Positions 26,609 through 33,858 of a stretch of 64,000 nt of DNA are shown here, piece after piece. A program made the position numbers and the translations under genes. Numbering within the stretch: the stretch's first letter is position 1; every line of letters starts with the position of its first letter. Origin of the DNA: JAKOWB01 sp038363005 (GTDB lineage: Bacteria; Pseudomonadota; Alphaproteobacteria; Kiloniellales; JACOMY01); assembly GCA_038363005.1 (NCBI GenBank), contig JBBQBI010000018.1, positions 37,496 through 101,495 of the forward strand. The letters run 5' to 3'. The notes under the pieces are model-generated. The model saw only the letters and a program-made list of their open reading frames with translations. It had not been told where the DNA came from and searched no databases.

Positions 26609-27357
26609 GCCGTGGCCTCGCCCAGGTAGGCCTCGCGCACCGCCGCGCTGCTGCGGATCATCTCGGGCGGGCCGCTGGCGATGACGCGGCCGTCCACCAT
26701 CACGGTCAGACGGTCAGCCACGGCGAAGACCACGTCCATGTCGTGCTCCACCAGCAGCACCGCGTGGTCGGCGGCGAGCTGGCGCAGCAGCGTCACCATG
26801 CGCTCGGTCTCCTCCGGCCCCATGCCGGCCAGCGGCTCGTCGAGCAGCAGCGCGCGCGGCTCGGTCGCCAGGGTCATGGCGATTTCCAGCTGGCGTTGCT
26901 CGCCGTGGCTCAGCTGTCCGGCCGGACGGTCGGAGGCGCTGGCCAGGCCGACGCGGGCCAGGGCGGCTTCGGCCAGCGCCACGAGGTCACGCGCGCCGCG
27001 TGCCGTCTGGAACAGGCGGCGACCACCGCCATGGCGGGCCTGCGCCGCCAGCCTTACGTTCTCCAGCGCCGGCAGCGATTTCAGGATGTTGGTCTTCTGG
27101 TAGGAGCGGCCGATGCCCAGGCGCGCTAGGCGGTGCGCCGGCAGGCCGCCGACCGAGGCGCCATCGATCAGGATCTGACCGCTGCTCGGCCGCAGGTCGC
27201 CGGACAGCAGGTTGATCAGCGTCGACTTGCCGGCACCGTTCGGGCCGATGACGGCATGCAGTTCACCGATCACCAGGGTCAGCGCCACCTGCGCTACCGC
27301 CGTCAGGCCGCCGAAGCTGCGGGTCAGCGCCCGGGTTTCCAGTACGGCCTGGCTCAT
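26605..27357 (-). CDS. livG: ABC transporter ATP-binding protein, LivG type
   Basis: 250 aa. Walker A GPNGAGKSTLINLLSG, the LivG-specific insert (RSYQKTNILKSLPALENVRLAAQ), signature LSHGEQRQLEIAMTLATEPRALLLDEPLAGM and a C-terminal VMVDGRVIASGPPEMIRSSAAVREAYLGE. Start at ATG 27357 overlapping the livM stop. ATPase partner of LivF in the HAAT importer. Confidence 0.94.
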   Translation of the reverse strand: MSQAVLETRALTRSFGGLTAVAQVALTLVIGELHAVIGPNGAGKSTLINLLSGDLRPSSGQILIDGASVGGLPAHRLARLGIGRSYQKTNILKSLPALENVRLAAQARHGGGRRLFQTARGARDLVALAEAALARVGLASASDRPAGQLSHGEQRQLEIAMTLATEPRALLLDEPLAGMGPEETERMVTLLRQLAADHAVLLVEHDMDVVFAVADRLTVMVDGRVIASGPPEMIRSSAAVREAYLGEATA

Positions 27358-28307
27358 GCCGTACTCTCCGCCGCCTTGCGGCGCCACAGGCGGATGCCGG
27401 CCAGGCCCTGCGGCAGCACCAGCACGACGGCCAGGATGAAGAGGCCCTGCACCAGCAGCTGCCGGTCGGTGATCAGCTGGCTGATCTCGCCCAGCGCGGT
27501 CCAGGCGATGGCGCCCAGGATCGGGCCATAGAGCACGCCCAGGCCGCCGATCAGGATCATCAGCAGCGCCTCGGCCGAGCGGTGCCAGCCGACCAGCTCC
27601 GGATTGACGAAGCCGTCGTTCATCACCCACTGGTGCCCGGCGACGCCGGCCAGCGCGCCGGCGATGACAAAGGCCAGCAGCTTGTAGCGATAGGTGTCAT
27701 AGCCCAGCGCCCGCATGCGGTGTTCGTTGATGCGGATGCCACTCAGCACGCGCCCGAAGAGGCTGCGCAGCAGCCAGGCCAGCGCCAGGTACATGGCGGC
27801 CAGCAGGGCCAGGTTGACGTAGTAGCCGACCAGGCCGCGGTTGTGCTTGTCGGTCGGGATCGCCACGCCGAAGAGCTCCAGCGCCGGGCGGCCGACGAAG
27901 ACGCCATCGGCGCCACCGCCGATGTCGGTGTCATGGAACAGGAAGAAGACCATCTGCGCGAAGGCCAGCGTGACCATCAGGAAGAAGAAGCCGCGGGTGC
28001 GCAGCGACAGCGCGCCGATCACCAGCGCCGCCACCCCGGCCACGGCGATGGCCAGCGGCAGCGTGAGGAAGATCGACAGGCGGCCGCCCTCCGGCGTGAC
28101 GAAATAGAGCGCATAGGCCGCCAGGCCGAAGAAGGCACCGTGTCCCAGGCTGACCAGCCCGGTGACGCCGACCAGCAGCTGCAGGCTGAGCGCGAACATG
28201 GCCCAGACCAGCGCGCTGGACCCCAGCGTCACATAGAAGTTCGGCACCACCCAGGGAAAGGTGGCGAGCAGCAGCAGGCCAAGAAGCAGCAGCCGCGTCT
28301 GGCCCAT
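27354..28307 (-). CDS. livM: HAAT-type ABC transporter permease, LivM type
   Basis: 317 aa polytopic membrane protein. Hydrophobic helices from residue 5; the LivM hallmark GLVSLGHGAFFGLAAYALYF, then FFFLMVTLAFAQMVFFLFHD and the cytoplasmic coupling region RINEHRMRALGYDTYRYKLLAFVIAGALAGVAGHQW. Start chosen at ATG 28307, sharing one base with the livH stop (TGATG). Confidence 0.93.
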   Translation of the reverse strand: MGQTRLLLLGLLLLATFPWVVPNFYVTLGSSALVWAMFALSLQLLVGVTGLVSLGHGAFFGLAAYALYFVTPEGGRLSIFLTLPLAIAVAGVAALVIGALSLRTRGFFFLMVTLAFAQMVFFLFHDTDIGGGADGVFVGRPALELFGVAIPTDKHNRGLVGYYVNLALLAAMYLALAWLLRSLFGRVLSGIRINEHRMRALGYDTYRYKLLAFVIAGALAGVAGHQWVMNDGFVNPELVGWHRSAEALLMILIGGLGVLYGPILGAIAWTALGEISQLITDRQLLVQGLFILAVVLVLPQGLAGIRLWRRKAAESTA

Positions 28308-29176
28308 CAGCTGCTCCTGGCGAAGAGGCCGTTGGGCCGCCAAAGCAGCACCAGCGCCATCAGCAGGTAGATCGCCATGCCGGCGATGCCGGGCAGCAGA
28401 ACCTTGCCCAGCGTATCGACCACGCCGATCAGCAGGGCGCCCCAGAAGGCGCCAGTGACCGAGCCGATGCCGCCGATCACCACCACGACGAAGGAGACGA
28501 TGAGGAAGCCGTCGCCCATGCCCGGATAGACCGAGTAGAGCGGCGCCGCCAGGGCGCCGGCCAGCACTGCCATGCCGGTGCCCAGCGCGAAGACCGCGAC
28601 CTGGATCTTGGTCACGTCCAGGCCCATGAGCTGCACCATCTCCTGGTTCGCCGCGGCGGCGCGCACCATGGCGCCGAAGCGCGTGCGCTCGATCACCAGG
28701 AACAGCAGCCCGGCCAGCGCCAGGCAGACCAGCAGCACGAAGATGCGATAGGCGGAGTAGCTGAAATCGGCCGAGATCGGCACCGAGAAGTCGAGGATCG
28801 CCGGCACCGGCACGGCATAGAAGTCATTGCCGACCAGCAGCGAGCGCGCCTCCTCGAACAGCAGCACCAGGGCGAAGGTCAGCAGCACCTGGTCAAGGTG
28901 CTCGCGGGCATAGAAGAAGCGGAACAGCGTGCGCTCCAGCACGGCGCCCAGCAGCACGCCGGCGGCCAACGCCACCGGCAGCGCGTACCACAGCTCGCCG
29001 AAGGCCCGCACGCAGACGAAGGCGGTATAGGCGCCGATCATGAACAGGCTGCCGTGCGCCAGGTTGATGATCCCCATAATGCCGAAAATCAGCGTCAGGC
29101 CGCTGGAGATCAGGAACAGCAGCAGTCCGTACTGCAGGCCGTTCAGCAACTGGGTCAGCATGCTGCCGAAATCCAT
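28307..29176 (-). CDS. livH: HAAT-type ABC transporter permease, LivH type
   Basis: 289 aa. LivH signature LTLIFGIMGIINLAHGSLFMIGAYTAF at 27-53, the coupling helix region RTRFGAMVRAAAANQEMVQLMGLDVTKIQ and VVVIGGIGSVTGAFWGALLIGVVDTLG near the C-terminus. Follows livJ after a 78-bp gap that holds a strong hairpin plus T-run, so its expression is probably lower than that of the binding protein. Confidence 0.93.
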   Translation of the reverse strand: MDFGSMLTQLLNGLQYGLLLFLISSGLTLIFGIMGIINLAHGSLFMIGAYTAFVCVRAFGELWYALPVALAAGVLLGAVLERTLFRFFYAREHLDQVLLTFALVLLFEEARSLLVGNDFYAVPVPAILDFSVPISADFSYSAYRIFVLLVCLALAGLLFLVIERTRFGAMVRAAAANQEMVQLMGLDVTKIQVAVFALGTGMAVLAGALAAPLYSVYPGMGDGFLIVSFVVVVIGGIGSVTGAFWGALLIGVVDTLGKVLLPGIAGMAIYLLMALVLLWRPNGLFARSS

Positions 29177-29199
29177 CGCCCCCGAAGGTCCCCCTCTCC

Positions 29200-29242
29200 A
29201 AAAAAATGCGCCGGCCGGACGCTGTCAACGTCCGGCCGGCGC
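29200..29242 (-). terminator. intra-operon Rho-independent terminator/attenuator between livJ and livH
   Basis: A perfect 14-bp stem (29208-29221 with 29229-29242, GCGCCGGCCGGACG and its complement) with a 7-nt loop, followed on the minus strand by A and seven T. It begins 12 bp after the livJ stop and ends 23 bp before livH. It has every element of an intrinsic terminator yet sits inside the operon. Confidence 0.9.
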
Positions 29243-29254
29243 GCTCGTCTCGCC

Positions 29255-30460
29255 TCAGGTCATGCTGCAGCCGGTTGCCGGATCGGCCAGCTTGGGCGCC
29301 ACGATGCCGGTCACCAGGTTCTTCCCGCCGGTCGCCTTGCGCAGGTAGATGTCCTGCACCGGGTTGTGCGCCTTCGACAGCGTGAAGGCACCGCGCGGGC
29401 TGTCGATGGTGGCGCCGCCCATGGCGGCGTACATCGCGTCGGTCTTCTCCATGTCGCCGCCCACCGCTTCCAGGCCGATGGCCAGGAGCTGCGCCGCGTC
29501 ATAGCCCTGCACGGCATAGACGTCGGCATCCCGTCCGGCCTTCTTGGCGAAGGCGGCGCGGAAAGCGGTGTCACGCGGGTTGTCGAGGCCGTCGGCATAG
29601 TGCAGCGCGGTCTCCAGCCCCTCGCCGGCATCGCCCTGCGCCGCCAGCACGCCATCGGTCAGGAAGCCGGAGCCATAGAGCGGGAACTTGTCGCGCAGCC
29701 CGGCCGCCGCGTAGTCCTTGACGAACTGGATGGCGCCGCCGCCGGCGAAGAACACGCCAACCGCCTCGACGCCCAGGCCCGGGATTTGGGCCAACAGCGG
29801 CTGCCAGCTGGTCTCCGGGAAGGGCACCATCAGCGCCTGCACAATCTCGCCACCGCCGGTGGCCAGGCCGTCGGCGAAGCCCTGCATCGACTCCTTGCCG
29901 GCGCCGTAGTCCCAGGTGATGTAGGCCACCTTCTTCACGCCGCGGTCGGCCAGCGCCTTGCCCATGCCGTAGCTCGGCTGCCAGTTGGAGAATGAGGTGC
30001 GGAAGATGTTCGGGGCGCAGAGCGCGCCGGTCATGGCGCCAGCGCCGGCATTGGGGCCGATCAGCAGCGTGCCGCTGTCCTTGACCACCTTGACCATGCC
30101 CATCTCGACACCGCTGTGCACCGTGCCGATGATCACGTCGACCTCGTCACGGCTGACCAGGCGATTGGTGTTCTCCGGCGCCTTGGCCGGGTCACTTTCG
30201 TCGTCCAGCTTGATGAACTCGATCGGCCGGCCGGCCAGCATGCCGCCCTTTTCCTCGACCAGCAGCTCGACTGCCATGTTGATGTTCTCGCCCAGCTTCG
30301 CGTAGGTGCCGGAATAGGGCAGCATCATGCCGACCTTCAGCGACTCGGCGCCCAGCGCGTAGCGCAGCGGCGTGGCACCGAAGGCGGCCAGTGCCGAGAC
30401 ACCGCCGGCGGTCTTGAGCAGCGTGCGGCGGCTGACGGCCCCGCGAATCAGATTTGCCAT
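29255..30460 (-). CDS. HAAT-type ABC transporter substrate-binding protein, probably for aromatic acids
   Basis: 401 aa. Twin-arginine-type leader (SRRTLLK, hydrophobic core to about residue 34), then a Peripla_BP_6 fold: LKVGMMLPYSGTYAKLGENINMAVELLVEEKGGMLAGRPIEFIKLDDESDPAKAPENTNRLV, VDVIIGTVHSGVEMGMV, and VYAVQGYDAAQLLAIGLEAVGGD. Typical of Liv-type binding proteins for branched-chain amino acids or aromatic carboxylates. Start at ATG 30460 behind GGGAGG. Its place after a benzoate-CoA-ligase-like gene suggests benzoate or a related acid; specificity is inferred from context. Confidence 0.9.
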   Translation of the reverse strand: MANLIRGAVSRRTLLKTAGGVSALAAFGATPLRYALGAESLKVGMMLPYSGTYAKLGENINMAVELLVEEKGGMLAGRPIEFIKLDDESDPAKAPENTNRLVSRDEVDVIIGTVHSGVEMGMVKVVKDSGTLLIGPNAGAGAMTGALCAPNIFRTSFSNWQPSYGMGKALADRGVKKVAYITWDYGAGKESMQGFADGLATGGGEIVQALMVPFPETSWQPLLAQIPGLGVEAVGVFFAGGGAIQFVKDYAAAGLRDKFPLYGSGFLTDGVLAAQGDAGEGLETALHYADGLDNPRDTAFRAAFAKKAGRDADVYAVQGYDAAQLLAIGLEAVGGDMEKTDAMYAAMGGATIDSPRGAFTLSKAHNPVQDIYLRKATGGKNLVTGIVAPKLADPATGCSMT

Positions 30461-30534
30461 TTGTAACGACCTCCCAGGTTCGTGGCTGCGGCCCGTTGCA
30501 TCGGGCCCATGCCGGTTGAAACTCAAGCCAAGCT

Positions 30535-32106
30535 CTAAACCCTTTGCCCCTGCGCCCGCAACTTGAAGCGCTGGATCTTGCCGGTGGCGGTCTTCGGCAG
30601 TTCCTCGACCACCTCGATCCAGCGCGGATACTTGAAGGGCGTCAGGCGCGACTTCACGTGGTTCTTCAGTACCTCCTCCAGCCCGGCATCGGGCGCCGTG
30701 CCGGGCTGCAGCACGATATAGGCCTTGGGCTTCACCAGCTGCTCGGCATCCTGCACGCCGACCACCGCCGCCTCCAGCACCGCTGGGTGGGTCACCAGCG
30801 CGGCCTCGACCTCGAAGGGTGAGACGTACTGGCCGCTGACCTTCAGCATGTCGTCGGAGCGACCGCAGTAGAGCCAGTAGCCCTCCGGAGTCATGCGATA
30901 CTTGTCGCCGGTGCGGGTCCAGTGGCCGAGGAAAGTCTCGCGGCTTTTCTCGCGCTTGCGCCAGTAGAAGACGCAGCAGGTCGGCCCGCTGACCTGCAGG
31001 TCGCCGATCTCGCCGTCCGGCACCGGCTGCCCCTGCTCGTCGACCAGGCGTGCCTGGTAGCCCTCCACCGGCCGACCCGAGGTGCCGTAGCGCAGGTCGT
31101 CCTGCCGGTTGGAGATGAAGATGTGCAGCATCTCGGTCGAGCCGATGCCGTCGAGAATGTCGACGCCCATGCGCTCCTTCCAGCGCCGGCCCAGGTCTTC
31201 CGGCAAGGCCTCGCCGGCCGAGGTGCAGAGGCGCAGCGCGTGCTGACCCTTGGCCGGCAGGTCGCTGGAGGACAGCAGCAGGCCGAACAGCGTCGGCACA
31301 CCATAGAAGATGGTGGCGCGCTGCTCGATCAGCCGCCTGGCCACGGCGGCCGGCGTCGGCCGTTCGGCCATCAGCACCGCGGTGGCGCCGACCGAGAAGG
31401 GAAAAGTCAGGCCGTTGCCCAGGCCATAGGCGAAGAAAAGCTTGGCGGCGGAAAACACCACGTCGTCCGGCGCGATGCCCAGGATCGGCTGGGCATAGAG
31501 CTTGGCCGTGTCCATAAGGTGCGAATGCAGGTGCACCGCGCCCTTCGGCGTACCGGTGGAGCCGGAGGAATAGAGCCAGAAGCAGAAATCGTCGGCCACG
31601 GTCGGCGCCGGCTGGTGCTGCGGCGTCGCCTTGGCCAGCAGCTCGGCCAAGGTCGGGTGTCCGTGACCCTTGGCGCCGGAGACGATGACGGCGCCGAGCT
31701 GCGGGCGATGCCGCTCCAACAGGGGCTGGAACAGCGGCAGCAGCGCTTCCGATACCACCAGCGCGGTGGCGCCGCTGTCGCCCAGCAGGAAATCGAAGTC
31801 CTGCGCCGGCAGCAGCGTGTTGACCGGCACCGGCACGATGCCGGCCTTGATGGCGCCCAGGAAAGCGGTGGGGAAGTCGACGCTGTCGTGCAGTGCCAGC
31901 AGCACGCGCTCGCCACGGCGGATGCCCAGCGCTTCCAGCGCATTGGCGAAGCGGTTGGCGCGCTCGGTCACCTCGGCATAGCTGTAGCGGCCCTGGTCAT
32001 CGATCACCGCGATGCGGTCGCCGTGACCGGCCAGCAGATTGCGATCCAGCAGATCCAGCGCGGCGTTGTAGAGCCCCTCGGGCAGGCTCGCCGGCGTGAC
32101 CGTCAT
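30535..32106 (-). CDS. benzoate-CoA ligase-like acyl-CoA synthetase
   Basis: 523 aa ANL enzyme. P-loop YSSGSTGTPKGAVHLH at about 179-194, LFFAYGLGNGLTFPFSVGATAVLM typical of benzoate-CoA ligases, GIGSTEMLHIFISN, TGDKYRMTPEGYWLYCGRSDDMLKVSG and the C-terminal catalytic lysine in LPKTATGKIQRFKLR. It would make an aryl-CoA thioester from the acid, ATP and CoA, trapping the substrate after import. GGGAGG lies before the ATG. Genes of the BoxR-type unit flank it. 4-hydroxybenzoate, 2-aminobenzoate or other ring acids cannot be excluded. Confidence 0.88.
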   Translation of the reverse strand: MTVTPASLPEGLYNAALDLLDRNLLAGHGDRIAVIDDQGRYSYAEVTERANRFANALEALGIRRGERVLLALHDSVDFPTAFLGAIKAGIVPVPVNTLLPAQDFDFLLGDSGATALVVSEALLPLFQPLLERHRPQLGAVIVSGAKGHGHPTLAELLAKATPQHQPAPTVADDFCFWLYSSGSTGTPKGAVHLHSHLMDTAKLYAQPILGIAPDDVVFSAAKLFFAYGLGNGLTFPFSVGATAVLMAERPTPAAVARRLIEQRATIFYGVPTLFGLLLSSSDLPAKGQHALRLCTSAGEALPEDLGRRWKERMGVDILDGIGSTEMLHIFISNRQDDLRYGTSGRPVEGYQARLVDEQGQPVPDGEIGDLQVSGPTCCVFYWRKREKSRETFLGHWTRTGDKYRMTPEGYWLYCGRSDDMLKVSGQYVSPFEVEAALVTHPAVLEAAVVGVQDAEQLVKPKAYIVLQPGTAPDAGLEEVLKNHVKSRLTPFKYPRWIEVVEELPKTATGKIQRFKLRAQGQRV

Positions 32107-32263
32107 CGTCTCTCGTCCTCCCTACCCAACCCAGGGCAGCGAAGGAGCGTCCGGCAAGCCGCCGTGTCCGTCCCCGTCCGCCAACCCTTGCTCTTGCACC
32201 GGCCGTCTTGTCGCGGCCTGGAATCATAGCGCGCAGGCTAGCACGCCTGCGGCGAAGCGACCG

Positions 32264-32737
32264 TCAGGCCGCGCGCTTCAGCGGCTCAGCCGCGGAAAAC
32301 CACTCGGCCACCCAGGTGACCGCCTCCTCCTCCGGCAGGGTGCCGTCGGCGGCATCGTGATAGAAGGCGGCGCCAAGCAAGCTCGCGCCCAGCGTCGTCA
32401 GCAGCGTCTCGAAGCGCTTGCCGCCGAAGCAGAAGGTCTCCTTGTAGGTACTGTCGCCCAGGCCGATCAGGCCGAACCCCACGCCCGCCAAATCCGGCCT
32501 CTGACGCTCCAGCGCGCCGAAGAAATCCCGCGCGTTGTCCGGCACGTCGCCCTGGCCATAGGTCGAGGTGCAGATCAGATAGGTCCGCCCGGCCTCGAAA
32601 ACGCCGGCGTCCAGGTCGACCATGGAGCGGATCTCGCTGCTCACGCCCTGCCCGGCCAGCCAGTCGCGCACCTCCTCGGCCACGATATCGGCGGTGCCGG
32701 TCATGGTGCCGACGAGGATGGTGAGGTCAGGCTGCAT
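32264..32737 (-). CDS. flavodoxin-like FMN protein (MioC-type)
   Basis: 157 aa. FMN phosphate loop VGTMTGTADIVAEEV, aromatic stacking loop CTSTYGQGDVPDNARDFF and LIGLGDSTYKETFCFGGKRFE, the single-domain pattern shared by MioC and the flavodoxin module of CPR/sulfite reductase. It is the first gene of the leftward aromatic operon and starts below the duplicated operator. A one-electron carrier for an oxygenase or reductase of the pathway is a plausible job (inference). Confidence 0.88.
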   Translation of the reverse strand: MQPDLTILVGTMTGTADIVAEEVRDWLAGQGVSSEIRSMVDLDAGVFEAGRTYLICTSTYGQGDVPDNARDFFGALERQRPDLAGVGFGLIGLGDSTYKETFCFGGKRFETLLTTLGASLLGAAFYHDAADGTLPEEEAVTWVAEWFSAAEPLKRAA

Positions 32738-32789
32738 GGGCGGGCTCCTGGCATCGTAGATTTTGGTCGCGGCACGGCGCGGTAGATGA

Positions 32790-32834
32790 CATTATAATGC
32801 ATGTTCGAAGGGTCGCAAGCATTATAATGCATGT
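32790..32834. promoter_or_regulatory. divergent promoter with two identical 15-bp operators (probable BoxR sites)
   Basis: The 15-mer CATTATAATGCATGT occurs exactly at 32790-32804 and 32820-32834, 30 bp centre to centre, about three helical turns. Each copy contains the palindrome CATTATAATG, an ATGCAT palindrome and a TGCA core; TGCA repeats are the reported recognition element of BzdR/BoxR. Each copy also contains TATAAT on both strands. Leftward: -10 TATAAT (32796-32791), 16-nt spacer, -35 TTGCGA (32818-32813), a strong sigma-70 promoter for the flavodoxin operon. Rightward: -10 TATAAT (32823-32828) ahead of the regulator. Bound repressor would mask both. Confidence 0.82.
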
Positions 32835-32865
32835 GATACGCAAGATCGGTCCCAGCGCATGAACT

Positions 32866-33858
32866 ATGTCACCTGCCATGGCTAAGCCCACCTCGCCTAA
32901 GCCGACCCCGGCCAGCGCCGGCGGCGGCAAGTCCCTTGCCGACCTGCCGCCGCAGCCACCGCGCCTGGCAGAGGGCGAGTACCTTGAGCTGCTGGGGCGC
33001 CGGGTGCGCGGCCAGCGCATGCGCCGCGGCATGACCCGCAAGCAGCTGGCGCAGGAGTCCGGCGTTTCCGAGCGCTATCTGGCGGAGCTGGAGGGCGGGC
33101 GCGGCAACGTCTCGATCCTGCTGCTGCGCGAGATTGCCCGCGCCATGGGCCTGCCGCTGTCCGAGCTGGCCAGCGACCGCCCCGACCGCGGCGCCGAAGA
33201 GGAGCTGCTGTCCGGCCTGGTGGCCCGCCTGGACGGCGCCCAGGCAGCCGAGGCCCATGCCCTGCTGCTGCGCGCCTTCGGCCTGGCCGACGACGACCGG
33301 CGGCAGACCCGCGTGGCGCTGATCGGCCTGCGTGGCGCCGGCAAGTCGACCCTGGGGCGCCTGCTCGCCGACCGCACCGGCGCGGTCTTCGTCGAGCTCA
33401 GCAAGGCCATCGAGCAGGCCGCCGGCATGCCGCTGGCCGAAGTCATCGCGCTGGGCGGCCAGACCATGCTGCGCCGCCTGGAAAGCCGCACCCTGCAGTC
33501 GGTGATTGAGCGCCATCCGCGCCTGATCCTGGCGACCGGTGGCGGCTTGGTGGCTGAACCCGCAACCTATGACCTGCTACTGGCCAACTGCTGGACCGTC
33601 TGGCTGACAGCGCGGCCGGAGGAGCACATGGCCCGCGTCCTGGCGCAGGGCGATCGCCGGCCGATGGCCGACAACCCCGAGGCCATGGAAGACCTGCGCC
33701 GCATCCTGATCGAGCGCGAGGCCCTCTACGCCAAGGCCGACGCCCGCCTCGACACCGCCGGCAAGACGGCGGCGGAGAGCCTGTCGGCGCTGCTGCGGCT
33801 GGTACCCGACGCGCTGACCGCCGGGATCGGGACGAAGGGCAAGCGAGCGAAGCCCTAG
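32866..33858 (+). CDS. boxR: BoxR/BzdR-family transcriptional regulator (XRE HTH plus shikimate-kinase-like domain)
   Basis: 330 aa. N-terminal HTH_3 domain at about 40-103 (LGRRVRGQRMRRGMTRKQLAQESGVSERYLAELEGGRGNVS in pieces), a linker, then a shikimate-kinase-like domain from about 147 with P-loop GLRGAGKST (154-162), LGGQTMLRRLE and ATGGGLV (GGG 225-227). This two-domain layout is specific to the BzdR/BoxR regulators, which sense benzoyl-CoA with the kinase-like domain and repress benzoate catabolic promoters. No clear ribosome site; MAKP at 32878 is an alternative start. Its 3' end overlaps the convergent ggt stop within CTAG. Confidence 0.9.
   Translation: MSPAMAKPTSPKPTPASAGGGKSLADLPPQPPRLAEGEYLELLGRRVRGQRMRRGMTRKQLAQESGVSERYLAELEGGRGNVSILLLREIARAMGLPLSELASDRPDRGAEEELLSGLVARLDGAQAAEAHALLLRAFGLADDDRRQTRVALIGLRGAGKSTLGRLLADRTGAVFVELSKAIEQAAGMPLAEVIALGGQTMLRRLESRTLQSVIERHPRLILATGGGLVAEPATYDLLLANCWTVWLTARPEEHMARVLAQGDRRPMADNPEAMEDLRRILIEREALYAKADARLDTAGKTAAESLSALLRLVPDALTAGIGTKGKRAKP

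Noticed and set aside
32231..32252. Terminator between flavodoxin and the CoA ligase
   Set aside because: Only a 6-bp GCAGGC/GCCTGC stem without a T tract; too weak, and the genes look cotranscribed.
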